From positions 4,975,001 through 5,039,000 of the forward strand of contig CM034398.1 in the NCBI GenBank assembly GCA_019925095.2: 64,000 bases of DNA, given 5' to 3'. The notes under the pieces were generated by a model, which was given only the letters and a program-made list of their open reading frames with translations, made no database searches and was not told the origin of the DNA. This DNA comes from Dendrolimus kikuchii. Lineage: Eukaryota > Arthropoda > Insecta > Lepidoptera > Lasiocampidae. Position 1 is the first letter of the stretch. Every line of letters begins with the position of its first letter. Shown here piece after piece: positions 33,101 to 43,100 of this stretch. The translations under genes were made by a program, and so were the position numbers.

Positions 33101-35360
33101 TACAAAAACAGATGATTTAAAGATAAACACAAAATCTTTGAAATACAATGGAGAGCGTATAACTACACGTTTTATGTTATCTTTAGCTCACAGAGTATTT
33201 GACCCGATAGGTTTTACGTCTCCTGTCTCACTTAAGGCCAAATTATTATTGAAACAAGTTCATCAGAAAAAGATTGGATGGGATGAACAAGTACCAGCGG
33301 ATATAGCCAAAGCTTTTCTCAAGTGGGTGTCAAAGCTAGATTCTTTAGAAGATGTTGCGGTTCCTCGACGTATAACATTAAGCAGTATAGATGGTTCTAA
33401 ATTATCAGTTCATATTTTTTGTGACGCTAGTAAAGATGCATATGCCGCTGCCTTGTTTATTCGCAGTGAGAGTGAAGGCATAGTATCAGTACAATTGGTA
33501 GCCGCAAAGTCACGAGTATCACCTTCCAAGGATAGTAAAGATATCTCAATACCACGGTTGGAACTATTAGCAGCCGTTATAGGGGTCCGTCTATACGTTC
33601 AATTTAAAAATATTTTTTCTTTGGAACACTATTGCTGGTTTTGGACTGATTCAATTGTTGTCCTAACGTGGATACAGAAAAATGAAAGTTTGGACGTTTT
33701 TGTAAAAAATCGGGTAAAAGAGATTCATAGTTACACTAATATAAAGGATTGGAATCATTTACCAGGTAATCTGAACCCCGCCGATTTACCTTCAAGAAGC
33801 TGTGAAGCAGATGTTCTGAAAGAATCATTGTGGTGGAATGGACCGGAGTGGTTAAAATTAGACCCCAAAGAGTGGCCTATATCAAGCACGGACACGCATT
33901 TAATTAAAAAATCTATTGAAGAGAATCAACAATACATGGTTAATAGTGCTGTTTCAGATAATTTTTCAGAAAGACTTTTATATTTTTCTAAATATACATT
34001 AATTATCAGAATGATTGCATGGATATATCGCTTTTATTCAAACTGCAAGATTAAGAGATCAGAGCGATTACAAAGAGTTCTTAGTTCAGAAGAAATTACA
34101 AACGCCGAGAATAAGGTGTTCAAACTTATCCAAATGGAAACCTATGGAAAATTGAAAACTTATAAAGATTTATGTACTTTTATGGATACTGATGATTTAA
34201 TCAAGGTTAAGACGAAATTGTTCTCTGAAAATATACCACTTTGTTATAGATACCCTATACTATTGCCAAGTAAACATGTCATTGTAGAGAGGTTAGTTGT
34301 ACACAAACACAAAGCGTTAATGCATGCTGGTACATTAACTGTTATAGCAAATTTGCGGCAAACTTTGTGGATAACTGGAATACGTCTGTTAGTAAAAAAG
34401 ATTTCAAGAAGGTGTGTTACATGTAGAAAACAAAAGGGAGAACCGTTTTCTACGCCATTAGTTGCGTTGCCAGAAGATAGGACACAGGCGGGCAAGCCGT
34501 TCCAAGTCACTGGCGTCGACTTAACCGGGCCATTGTTTTTACGAAGTGGTGAGAAGATATGGCTAGTTTTATTTACTTGCGCCGTATATAGAGCAATTCA
34601 CCTCGACGTAGTAGCTTCACTATCTACAGACGAATTTTTATTATCTTTTAGGAGATTCGTAGCCAGGAGAGGCAGGCCTCAAACGGTGTACTCGGATAAT
34701 GGCACTAATTTTGTCGGAGCTATAAATTTATTTAAAAGGATTAATTGGAATGAAGTAGTTTCCCAGTCAGCCATTCAGAAAATCGATTGGATTCTAATTC
34801 CCCCTGGCTCACCGTGGTGGGGAGGATGGTGGGAACGATTAATTCGTATGATAAAGGAAATTTCGCGAAGAGTGCTTGGAAAAGCAGTATTAAATTTGAT
34901 AGAATTGCAAACATGCATTACAGAGAGCGAAGCAGTGATCAATTCCCGACCGTTGTCATATATTAGTGATGAGATAGATGTTTTGTCACAACCCTTGACC
35001 CCGGCAATATTCTTACAGCCGCTGCCATGCACCAATGTTTCCGATTTGGATTATCTAGATGGCAAGAGCTTAAACGTGCGTGTCAGATACCTTGAAAAAC
35101 TTAGAAGTGACCTCAAGATGCGTTTCTGCAACGAATATCTTTCATTACTTGTTTTGAAAGGGAAAGATAGTTTACACATCCCAAGAATTGGAGAAGTTGT
35201 GTTAGTAATGACACCTGACAAGCGGTCACTTTGGCCCCTGGGAGTAGTCCAGGAACTTTATAAGGGTAAAGACGGCGTGTGTAGGGTTGCTAAAGTGAAG
35301 ACACAGCATGGGGAATACAGGCGTTCCGTTAGATGTTTGTATCCACTAGAAGGCGTTTAA
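30162..35360 (+). CDS. BEL/Pao Gag-Pol polyprotein (1732 residues)
   Basis: A single uninterrupted frame encoding the structural and enzymatic proteins needed for reverse transcription and integration. A Gag-like DUF1759-type region begins near residue 133 (LPTLELKQFDG). Zinc knuckles of CX2CX4HX4C form lie at 352-365 and 386-399, with a variant CX2CX3HX4C near 405-417. The aspartic protease motif DSGA has its Asp at 524. Reverse transcriptase has TADIKKAF (Asp847) and FYVDN at 925-929, where Asn replaces the second Asp of the usual YVDD. I recall YVDN in many BEL relatives, so this need not be a defect. RNase H includes FCDASKDA (Asp1088) and NPADLPSR. Integrase has an HHCC zinc region near 1378-1420 and the triad Asp1453, Asp1512, Glu1558. 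A DUF5641-type end follows. The ATG at 30162 is used because it opens the frame at the primer site. Gag and Pol are fused, so processing must be proteolytic. Confidence 0.96.
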   Translation: MATVSNLKKQRTVSRRLFSLSYNTCIDKLSKGEIHEVRAILTTLNDRAKQMFEIEEKFKYAVLDSDLSEEETFKELDLEGFYRRETDYTLLKTRCEKLLRTESDEVSEFGNVNTLFNNKSSDKPQTTQRKFQLPTLELKQFDGDITNWLGFWGQFKKIDSDVFIDDDDKFQYLLKATEPGSSARELVESFPPSGPNYHKALEQMKARFAKDEILIQCYVRKLLEIVLSQGNCSDFSDLRTLYDKLNTQLRALETLGVTSEKYAAMLYPLVESAIPESTLRVWQRIPKKSDTDQLQQLLEFLKLEVDCEERVQIAKNSFTETAKREKQPTASCIVAFNNKMKSDFSGRNEKHCIWCDKTSHYSSECISSKKMSLEERRNYLKSKKACLICLKIGHFANNCNRYPKCLYCTKRHYFIMCPEVNIFPIDNQPSTSNTTNASMQQMSRINTANMVDSDTSDTTRRCKVKTTWVPDINMSKGVYEKENNDLAEDEGVYLCHKNSTTLLQTVLVNLVHNGKVVKVRAFFDSGAQRSYVSKRTIKELGLNAIRRECMTHCLFGGVNTTIQNYNVYNLNVQNIEGNFEFILSALDKDRLCGYLPRLSDPEIYRRLNKQKIFLNDNDVDCTEVGLLIGADYSGFLFTGDVIQVTDTLTAIKTKLGWVIQGVTSAAYSLSQTANFNCLGQLWELETIGIKDPAQRKKTEVMEREIMNFFEDTVAINKEGRYEVNLPWREDVNLLNNRTLALKRLHSTTKRLVSTGNYKEYDNSLKEWLHGGIIEQVQGDEDGHFLAHHPVIKETSLTTRVRPVFDASAKDEHGRSLNSSLEPGINLLELIPKLLLDFRMREYGVTADIKKAFLQISLAEADRKYLQFLWWADEDRHQLITYRHCRVVFGITCSPFLLNATIRHHLESEYIPLHLKTTTDKLKQSFYVDNCLTSCSSLESLQEFINNSKELMLLAKMDLRGWVSGPSNKETILSVLGLMWNTKTDDLKINTKSLKYNGERITTRFMLSLAHRVFDPIGFTSPVSLKAKLLLKQVHQKKIGWDEQVPADIAKAFLKWVSKLDSLEDVAVPRRITLSSIDGSKLSVHIFCDASKDAYAAALFIRSESEGIVSVQLVAAKSRVSPSKDSKDISIPRLELLAAVIGVRLYVQFKNIFSLEHYCWFWTDSIVVLTWIQKNESLDVFVKNRVKEIHSYTNIKDWNHLPGNLNPADLPSRSCEADVLKESLWWNGPEWLKLDPKEWPISSTDTHLIKKSIEENQQYMVNSAVSDNFSERLLYFSKYTLIIRMIAWIYRFYSNCKIKRSERLQRVLSSEEITNAENKVFKLIQMETYGKLKTYKDLCTFMDTDDLIKVKTKLFSENIPLCYRYPILLPSKHVIVERLVVHKHKALMHAGTLTVIANLRQTLWITGIRLLVKKISRRCVTCRKQKGEPFSTPLVALPEDRTQAGKPFQVTGVDLTGPLFLRSGEKIWLVLFTCAVYRAIHLDVVASLSTDEFLLSFRRFVARRGRPQTVYSDNGTNFVGAINLFKRINWNEVVSQSAIQKIDWILIPPGSPWWGGWWERLIRMIKEISRRVLGKAVLNLIELQTCITESEAVINSRPLSYISDEIDVLSQPLTPAIFLQPLPCTNVSDLDYLDGKSLNVRVRYLEKLRSDLKMRFCNEYLSLLVLKGKDSLHIPRIGEVVLVMTPDKRSLWPLGVVQELYKGKDGVCRVAKVKTQHGEYRRSVRCLYPLEGV
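30163..30173 (+). promoter_or_regulatory. Primer-binding site, probably for tRNA-Arg
   Basis: TGGCGACCGTG starts three bases after the LTR end (30160-30162 lie between). TGG pairs with the CCA end of a tRNA and CGACCGTG with an acceptor ending CACGGTCG, which I recall for an insect tRNA-Arg. It shares bases with the ATG at 30162-30164, so primer site and start codon overlap. Confidence 0.7.
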
Positions 35361-35537
35361 TGTAGTATTGGTTTTTAGTTACTCTTGTTTATTTAAAAAG
35401 GAATTTCATTTATTATTTAAGGAGCAAGTATAAATTTATATTTGATTCGGTTCTTACATTTTTTTTTGTTCGCAATCGAAAATGCTCGTATTTTGCCAAC
35501 GTATACATAGTGTAATGTTATCAATAACTTTTGCCCT

Positions 35538-35545
35538 GTGGAGGA
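35538..35545 (+). promoter_or_regulatory. Polypurine tract of the BEL element
   Basis: GTGGAGGA directly before the 3' LTR, purine-rich apart from one T. It is the likely plus-strand primer. It is short, and 185 bp of non-coding sequence separates it from the stop codon. Confidence 0.7.
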
Positions 35546-35780
35546 TGTTGCAGTCTCGTGCTTGTAAAACCTATTTTGTTCATACAATAGTGTTTTTTGA
35601 ATGTGATTTTTTTTATGTCAAAGTTTTGGTTTGTTTTGTTTTTTGTCGTGTGAAAAATATTGACGGAAATACGTGCATTAATTTTAATTGTGTTTATTAG
35701 GTCGAAATAATAGTAAATTAACACAAAAAGAGAGTATTTATTTATTAAAACCACGGGATTTATTCTCACCGACCACAACA
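35546..35780 (+). repeat. 3' LTR of the BEL element
   Basis: Reads the same as the 5' LTR over all 235 bp, with the same TGTTGCAG and CCACAACA ends. It is followed by the second GCTAT target copy. Confidence 0.96.
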
Positions 35781-35785
35781 GCTAT
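35781..35785. other. Target-site duplication of the BEL element, right copy
   Basis: GCTAT, matching 29920-29924. Confidence 0.92.
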
Positions 35786-36639
35786 TGTGATATGACGAAT
35801 ATAGAAATTATGTGGCTGTTTTGAAAATTAACGAAGTAGACGTCTTCAAGTTGCGTTACATATTTCGATGGTCCGTTTTGCTAATCCAGTCCCTACTAAC
35901 ATTCTTGCTTAGGTCATCACTCCACCGAGCTAGGTGGATATCCTACACTATATAAGCGAAGACCCACTCTCCAGTCCAAGACCTGTATACTCCATCGACC
36001 ATCCGTCCTGTGACGGCCGTGATCACTGCCACCTCAAACTGTAGATATTGCAAGCAGTAATCATGGTTCTCTTACGGATATCCTTGTTTCAAATGTTATC
36101 TCTGAGATTGAAGATTAAAGGTTGTGTTCCGAGGACAGCGACAGCTCCTGGAATTTTCTGCAATACAAAGTATCTTATTCTTTTTGGTCAAACGTTAAGT
36201 ACATACAAAGCCATCTATACTTAGTTGTTGATAAAGATGCTTCCCTTCCAATTCATAGTCTTTGCTGCTGGCTACTATGCTTACTAGTTATTAATACCCG
36301 TCAAACATAAATCGGGTAAAAAGGCTATCAGTAACATGTTAAACACGTTGCGAATGTTTGTATCCCAACAGTTATTCGCTAACAAGGAACTGCGGGGATA
36401 AATTGAAATTATTGCAGCTGTTAAGAATTTATCTGCGTTTGTTGAAGATTAAATGTGGATTAATTTTATTCAGGTGCGCGTGCGCATCGGACGGCGGGCA
36501 CGCCAGTACTGTGACCATGGTGTCTTTGTCAGATTAGTGACAAGTTGGAATTTACTTTGTATACAATTTCTTTTTTGTACGTAATTTAAAAATAAAACTG
36601 TATTCAGAAATATTTAATTTATTATAAGTTTTAGATGTG
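35786..36639. other. No assigned feature; one TATA-like site
   Basis: At about 35950 the sequence CACTATATAAGCGAAGACC is TATA-like, followed by pyrimidine-rich CTCTCCAGTCC. It could be an old LTR or a promoter. No ORF follows and nothing else was recognised. Confidence 0.25.
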
Positions 36640-36842
36640 AACTTAGTATAAAATGTCGTTATCGTTAGGCAGTCGCAGTCCACCGCTGGACGTAGGCCTC
36701 CCCAAGTCCGTGCCACTCATCCCTGTCCTCCGATTTCCTTATACAAGGCCTACCAGCGACCTTACGCAGGTCATCAGTCAGTCTATCGGACTGGAGGGCG
36801 TCGGAAACTATATTTACCGAGACGCAGACTCCACTCCTACTC
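36640..36842 (-). pseudogene. RTE-like LINE C-terminus (RTE-I)
   Basis: Translated on the minus strand it reads TDDLRKVAGR, then GLGEAYVQRWTA, near 36663-36790. This is the typical C-terminal end of an RTE-clade polymerase. Only this end survives and no catalytic motif is present. The plus-strand frame over it is its shadow. Confidence 0.65.
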
Positions 36843-36849
36843 CCACTAA

Positions 36850-37163
36850 GTCGTGGTAGTGTAATGGCTAGTGTACGCGTCCAATACTCAAAGGGCGAGA
36901 GTTCGATCCTGGCCGGAACGCATGCACCACTTAGTCAGTTTTCTGATTTAATGTGCATGTTGTTACATTTACCACGTGCTAATAACGGTGAAGGAAAACA
37001 TCGTGATGCAACCTGCACATCGAGATAACCGATATGTTAAACCTGCCAAGCCTCCTTGGACAAGCTTGGCGGGTGCACTGTCCGTCCGTTCCCCTCCCCC
37101 CTATAATGGGAGGTTCAAGCCCAGCAGTGGGACATTTATGGGCTGATATTATTATTATATATT
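36850..37163 (+). mobile_element. SINE-H, full length with tRNA-like head
   Basis: The head starts GTCGTGGTAG. A box TAGTGTAATGG (36857-36867) fits TRGYNNARNGG exactly. The B-box-like AGTTCGATCCT (36900-36910) matches at 9 of 11 positions. The body has the CATCGAGATAACCGATATG block and the tail GGGCTGATATTATTATTATA. A polymerase III transcript and LINE-dependent mobilisation are expected for this class. Confidence 0.88.
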
Positions 37164-37321
37164 AGACTCCACTCCAGGACTCGCCTGCTCAAGTTTAAAC
37201 GAATAACATTATTTCGTCCTCCCTATATTAACTTTGTCATCCACAGTTCTTTGAACAAAATATTATGTTTTATGGGAGGGTTGTATAAATAAATCTTATT
37301 ATATTTCAATATAAATTTTTC

Positions 37322-37545
37322 TTAATAAAACTACGTTTAACGGTTTTAAGCGCGGTAATTTTATTTGATTTTGGTTTTTCCGACGTTTCGGCCACTTTTG
37401 TCTTCCGTGATCACGGCCACTGAAAAGTGGCCGAAACGTCGGAAAAACCAAAATCAAATCAAATTACCGCGCTTAAAACCGTTAAAACGTAGTTTTATTA
37501 TGTATACAAGTCGCGAAAACTTAAGAAAATATATTTTTTTCTGTT
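37322..37545. repeat. Repeat N: large inverted repeat, possibly Penelope-type ends
   Basis: The left arm (about 37326-37408) and right arm (about 37423-37504) are nearly perfect inverses of about 80 bp around a short loop containing CGTGATCACG. The arms contain CCGAAACGTCGG preceded by CTGA. The right flank (TTATGTATACAAGTCGCGAA) recurs at 24515. The CTGA...CGAAAC layout recalls the terminal repeats of Penelope-like elements, but a foldback DNA transposon is also possible. Confidence 0.75.
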
Positions 37546-37569
37546 TCTTCTCTTCTTAAAATATAGTAT

Positions 37570-38165
37570 ACTGTAAAACCTCAAACTTTCGTGATGGGCA
37601 GGATTGAGCGATAACTGCGTAAGTTGAATTCGCGTAAGTCGGGGTAATGTGTAGTATGAGGGGAGTAAGTAACCAGGACATCATACAGGACAGGACATGT
37701 GTGACATCCAATTAAAAAACGAACAGACGGGATTTGAAAATCGCGTACATGTGAAGAGTTCGCGTAAATCGGGGTATGATATATAGTGTGAGGCGAGTAA
37801 GTAATTGAGAGTTGTGTGATGTTCAAACAAAAAAATGTGTATGTGCAGTAGAAGCGAAACTACAGAGAATAAGATTTTTGCATTTCTAATCTATTATAAA
37901 CGTCTTTATTCTTAGGCATTTTGACCCTTATTCGTAATAATTCAATCTAAATTACACTTTAAATCACTAGCATAAAGTTCAAAACTCAATGCACTGTTAC
38001 GAATAATTTCCTTTGATCTACGTATAAAAGAATATCTGCCTTAAGTTTATACAGATAGACCTAAAATTCATTTGAAATCTTTTAAGTTTTATTTAAATTG
38101 AAAATTAACGGGTAAAGTAAAATGTGTTTTATTTCGAATTAAATAATGTGGAGCGCTGTAGCCTA
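37570..38165 (-). repeat. Repeat L, reversed, with an extra internal duplication
   Basis: 37900-38165 is the reverse of 7640-7880 (TATTCGTAATAATTCAATCT, AATGCACTGTTACG). The part at 37600-37830 holds two copies of a block: TTCGCGTAAGTCGGGGTA...GGGGAGTAAGTAA and TTCGCGTAAATCGGGGTA...GGCGAGTAAGTAA. A related word occurs near 38710. Confidence 0.55.
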
Positions 38166-39255
38166 CGGATAAAATGCTGGTTGAATTTGTAATGGACTGT
38201 ATGAGAGAAATATGACCTAGATCCTTGCACTAGAAAAGTAGAAGCTCCACCAGCCTTGAGATCCGCCCTCTCCTGACTCGGTTCAGGTTACACACAGGAA
38301 CAGCACACGGCACTAATCTCCACCTTAGAGCTAACACTTTTAAAAGTCTAAGTACATATAGTAAGTTTTTATCACGCCCAGTAATCACAATGAGTATAAT
38401 GAATGTTATTCAAAAAATTATGAGCGCACGGCGTGTTGTAGTCTCGTTAAGACATCGACAGTAAGTGTTCAAAATGGCTGCTCCTACCCTGCTCTGTATT
38501 GGCTGTCGCCTCACACAAAAGGAGGGTAGACAGCAAAATTGATGGAGCGATGTTCTAGCTACCTTATACTAGGCAAGGACCGAACAAATAAGGCTGAATT
38601 TTATGTGTTTATTTCTTTCAATGTAGCTTTTTCGTTTCATCGAGTTTCAAATCATGATTCTAAAGTTTCACTTCAAAAAACGAATCGACGACTTTTGAAA
38701 ATCGAGTAACACCGAGTTCGCATAAGCCGAGGTATTGTTTGGATAAAATTCATATATTATCGCATTAATACTTTTATAATATGTCGCACATATCTTGGTT
38801 ACCCTACGATTAAGTACAACAGTTAAAAGGGCCACTGGGGTTGAAGTGGTGCTAACTTCATACCGCTACCACGTAAATAGTGCGCGTCCGGAGAACAGCT
38901 CGGTCGTGACTGGCTTTGAGCTCTAACAGTTAATTAGCTGTAATGTATTGTAGCTAGAGATAGGCTGATGGGGAATGTATGGAAAGGTATTCAAAGACTC
39001 GTTTTAAATTACTTTTAAAATGGTATTATCAAGAATTATTTTTTATTGAGCGAGATTTGCTAACTATTATTACATATAAGAATAAATAAAATTAAAGTAT
39101 TAGTCTATCGACTTTTTTATTGAGAAGCTAGCAAAGAGGTAGATATAGCCAAATTGTAGGTCTTTAACTGACGTTAAAGGAGAAAGTTCTTGAAGCAGCT
39201 CGAACAGGCGCGTTTCACTAAACAGTTGATATTTTCAAGATAAATACATAATGTA
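38166..39255. other. No recognised feature
   Basis: Parts around 38600-38720 resemble repeat L. Otherwise nothing was recognised. Confidence 0.25.
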
Positions 39256-40498
39256 TGTAACTAACTGAATCAAAAAGTTCTTAGAAGTGCATATATATAA
39301 AACCTTTTTGGGAGAAGTTCGATATTCAAATTAAAGTCTATCAATCACACAATATTTGTGTCAGCTGTCACTCGTTCGCTCGTAATAAATTGTTTTATGC
39401 TACGAGTTGCTAGAAACGCAACATTATGGATAAAAGTGAGTTACGTGCGGTGATAAAATGACTCAGCTTGAAAAAAATGTCTACGACAGAAATTTTTTCG
39501 GAGATTTCGCACTCGTTAGGTGATGATGCTGTACCTTATTCTACGGTTGCGTACTGAGTGGCTGAATTTAAAAGAGGTAGATCAGGCTGTATTACGTTGA
39601 CGTTACGGAAGAAAATGTCAAAAAGGTTGAGAATCTGGTTTTGGAAGACAGAAGAATAACTATAAAACATATAGCTCAGATCCTAAAGATATCTTTTAAT
39701 AGCGTTTAATCCATTTTAATTGATCCACTGGGGTTCAAAATAAGTGACGGCAAGATGGGTGAAAACAAAAAGCGACGTTTGGTAATTTCTAAGCAAAATC
39801 TCGAAATGTTCCAGCGTGATTCGGAAAATTTATGCCGTCACCTTGTCACCATGAATTAAACATGGTTCCACAATTTAGATCCTGAAACAAAGAAACAAAA
39901 CATGTCTTGGAAACGACCATCCTCTCCATCCATGAAGAAATTTCGAGTTGCTCCTACTGCTGGCAAAGTTATGGCCTCAGTATTTTGGGATATTGAAGGC
40001 ATCCTTTTTATTGATTACATGTCAAAAGGCCAAACGATTACTGGGCCCTATTATGCAAATTTAATTCCGACAGTGCGTGAAGCGATTAAAGAAAAACGTC
40101 GTGGAAAACTCTAGTTGGGCAAGTGGTTTCTTCACGATAACGCTCCCGTTTATCGATCGGAAATTGGGCTCAATGCACTCCGCTGTACTGTCTTCAATCT
40201 CCTTGACCGTCCACCATATTCTCAGACTTAGCCCCAAGTGATTTTCATTTATTCCCAAAATTAAAAGAGAAAATTCGTGGAACTAAATTTCAGGATAATG
40301 ACGCGATTATGGCTGCCGTAGAAGAGTTTTTCTAGGCTCAAGAAAAACAATTTTTTTCGCAAGGAATAAGGAAGTTAGAAACGCGGTATTCTAAATGCAT
40401 AGCATCGAAAGGAGATTATGTAGAAAAATAAAATACTTTTGTTTACATTTTTTCGTTTTCTAATATTGATTCCAAGAACTTTTTGATTCACCCTCGTA
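39256..40498 (+). mobile_element. Mariner-family DNA transposon, inactivated
   Basis: About 1.24 kb, the usual mariner size. The terminal inverted repeats include TGAATCAAAAAGTTCTTA (39266-39283) and its inverse (40473-40490). The outermost bases of the left end are diverged (CTAAC against the right-end complement GAGGG). The transposase is broken (see the next entry), so it could move only with help from another copy. Confidence 0.88.
39426..40430 (+). pseudogene. Mariner transposase pseudogene
   Basis: The frame starts MDKSELRAVIK and soon meets a stop. Later pieces are recognisable. ITIKHIAQIL belongs to the N-terminal helix-turn-helix region. LDPETKKQNMSWKRPSSPS spans the first catalytic Asp region. 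The open part 39902-40114 reads AGKVMASVFWDIEGILFIDY. WFLHDNAP carries the second Asp. The third Asp region, normally PPYSPDLAPSDF, is present only after a one-base frame shift near 40215 and has a stop. At least five in-frame stops or shifts were seen. The catalytic pattern is of the D,D34D mariner type. The subfamily is not assigned. Confidence 0.88.
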
Positions 40499-40899
40499 TT
40501 GTGACTATGGGACGTGTTTTCCTGAAATCAAAATCTAAATAAAAAATAAATAATAATAATTCCTTGAGAACCTTAAACACCAATAGGTAGGTTCTATTAC
40601 TGGAAATAATCTTCTTAAAATTATAAATTAATATGAGAAGATTTTATTAAGTCGCAATTTTAAAATTAAATTCACGTTAATCTACATCCAAGTGTGATTT
40701 TAATTGTGTTTCAACTAATAGAATATAATTGAAAAGTCCTACTTGCTTCGTACAGACAGGAGTCGTTAGTCTCCGCGGTTGGCATATTGAGATATTGGAA
40801 CAATAAGTAAGGCTGACAATTCATCGTGACAGTGCAGACGAGCGTTTCCATATAGTGCTGGACGAACAGCCGCGTGGAAATCGTTTTTTTATAGTAGTA
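40499..40899. other. No recognised feature
   Basis: Spacer between the mariner and Hel-B; nothing assigned. Confidence 0.25.
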
Positions 40900-41110
40900 C
40901 TAGCTGGCCCGGCAGATGTTTTCCTGCTCTGAAAAAATAAAAATTTAGAACCCGATCCCACCGCCATCTGCAGGATCTAATTGCGAATTTATACAATCGT
41001 GGGATCCATTTAAATACATACAAAACATTTCATCAAAATCCCTCTAACCGTTTAGGAGAAGTTCAGTGACTCACACACGAACAGAGGAAATATATATATA
41101 TATATATATA
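40900..41110 (-). mobile_element. Helitron Hel-B copy
   Basis: CTAG at 40900-40903 after an A, the hairpin-forming GGCAGATG...CTG region, the CCACCGCCATCTGCAGG block and CTAACCGTTTAGGAGAAGT. It ends in an AT microsatellite (41092-41110), which blurs the 5' TC terminus. Confidence 0.7.
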
Positions 41111-42404
41111 CTTGAAGACATCTAGGTCGTAAGTATCTGGAAGACAGACTCCGATAATGAGTTTCACTCTTTTGTGATACGCACGATGACGGTGGATTCA
41201 AAGTGCGTCGCTCGTATAGGTGGTATATCCACCATATATCAGTGGCGCATACTGCTGCGTCTGTTTCACCGATGATGGAAGGGTGACGGCGGGATCAGAT
41301 CAAAGATCTCATTTCCATGCTCACAAAAGGTATCCCATAGAAAATCGACAAGCTCATAAAGGGGAGGGACAAAAGTGTCCGAAATCTTAGCGGTTCTAAA
41401 TATGGACCGAGAGATGGCGATTATTTGGTAGGAAGTATTTGAGACGCTAGCTGATTTTGTACAGTACCTCTTAAATGATATCTGAATATAAAAACGGAGA
41501 CCTGGCTGAAAAGTAGTGGAATTTAAGCGAGCTCCAATTTTTCAAAGTAGTGAATTTTTTAAACAAAATTGGTACTTGAGGCACTCTGAAGTTTTGAATT
41601 TGTTTAGTATTTGCAAAATTGAGAAAAACAAAAGCCATATCAATTAACGGTATGTGACGGCTAGCGACAGTTGCAATTCAGCAAAAAAAATAATATGTGG
41701 ATATTCGTGGCACTGTTGTTAAATGCCCCACGTCACCTTCCGAGTCGAGTCATACGAAGTAAATTAAAGACAGTATATAACTTAACTATTTATTTCATTT
41801 TATCTCCATCTGCCCGACACGCCGTAATTAGAGTCAGAAGAGGAACTGTACATGCCATCACAGAAACCCACATAAAACCATAGTTAAAACCACACAGTAT
41901 ATCTCCGGCATGCACTCCCAAAATAAAAAAAAATAAAAAATCGGTGTTTGATGTTAGTTTAGATTTTAACAGAGTAATAATATTGATAAATAAAAACGAA
42001 TATATTAAAAAAGCAAGATAAGACAGTCATATATAAGCAATTGTCAGAATTCTCCAAAACATTGTTAAAATGATGATGTATAAAAGAGACATAAAATTCA
42101 GCGTTTTAAAACGGACCAGTACGGCGTTTAAACGCCCGCCAACTGGAGCGTAGCTTATGCGTTAATTACGATAACAAGCGCCTGGAATCCAACCCGACAC
42201 CAGTTAAGCAATGACTAATTTATATAAATATCTGTTCGATTTTCAATGGGATTTACATATTCATTTGATTTAATACCAGCGTGAGTATATCTGAGTCATT
42301 CGACATTTCGGGACCTAATGCAATTTTAGTCGTAGAACTTTGCTTAATTGATAAGGATTCGATAGTTATCGAAACTTTATTGTTTTGCTTATCTGTTACA
42401 TTGA
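41111..42404. other. No recognised feature
   Basis: GC-balanced at 41120-41350, AT-rich after. The 70-codon frame at 41671-41883 has no motif. Confidence 0.25.
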
Positions 42405-42445
42405 CAGATAGATAGCTGACTCTTTATTATTCACCTCAATTCGCC
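42405..42445 (-). mobile_element. Tail-P scrap
   Basis: GACAGATAGATAGCTGACTC then TTTATTATTCACC. Only the extreme 3' end of the family. Confidence 0.4.
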
Positions 42446-42784
42446 AGAAACTGGTAAGCGCAGTCACGAATTTGAGGTGTGTTTTTCAGGAAATGATTTA
42501 CATTTAAGAGACTGCGTTTCTGTTTTTATTTTGCGCCACTCAAACTTCATTGGTGTTACCTTGGCGACAGCGTGTTTGTTAGTGAATTTTTACGGCGACC
42601 AAAGAACCTAAAACGATCGCCTTTGGAAAATCAATTCGTGAAACTGACACGTGTCTAGATATACTGGTAGTTGTAAGACATAGCATAAAGTTCCACTTTA
42701 TTTTGATACTTGTTATGTTTATCATATGAATCTATGAAAACAACCTTTTTTGCCCCTCTGAGGTGGATTTACATATAGGTCCAT

Positions 42785-43100
42785 GAGGCCGGGGAATAGT
42801 GCGGCATCATTGCGGCATCATTTTAGGGGCGGTAAAATTTTCGGGGGACCAAAATATTGCAGCAACGCCTACCCGGTCCAATTGTGTATCGAAACCATTC
42901 CGGGACTTATTCAAACACACAAAACCATCAAATTCCTAGGACCCGATTCCCAGCATCACCTACGGGTTCCAATTGAGAATCTAAATCATAAATCATTCTC
43001 GAATCCACTTCAACACACGAAAAATTTATCAAAATCGGTCTAGGGCTTTAGGAGTTTAGTGACGTACCCACGAACAGAAGAATTTTATATATAAAGATGT
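42785..43100 (-). mobile_element. Hel-B-like element with a duplicated internal unit
   Basis: The unit GCCTACCCGGTCCAATTG...CACACAAAACCATCAAA is followed by CACCTACGGGTTCCAATTG...CACACGAAAAATTTATCAAA. Then come the Hel-B right part (TTTAGGAGTTTAGTGACGT) and ATTTTATATATAAAGA. The CTAG end is not identifiable. Confidence 0.55.

Larger units (their letters stand above)
29925..35780 (+). mobile_element. Complete BEL/Pao LTR retrotransposon, apparently intact
   Basis: A 5856-bp element with all expected parts in order: 5' LTR, primer site, a single Gag-Pol frame, a short polypurine tract, 3' LTR and a 5-bp target duplication. By eye the LTRs show no difference over 235 bp, and the frame is unbroken, so insertion is recent. 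The order protease, reverse transcriptase, RNase H, integrase, together with DUF1758/DUF1759-type and DUF5641-type segments, identifies BEL/Pao. There is no envelope-like frame, so it is a retrotransposon and not a retrovirus-like member. It is flanked by an unrelated LINE tail. Confidence 0.97.

Noticed and set aside
29925..35780. Endogenous retrovirus with an envelope gene
   Set aside because: Only 185 bp of non-coding DNA lie between the Pol stop and the 3' LTR. There is no envelope-like frame.
36850..36915. Possible tRNA gene
   Set aside because: The same head recurs at 17360-17428 joined to the same body: SINE-H.
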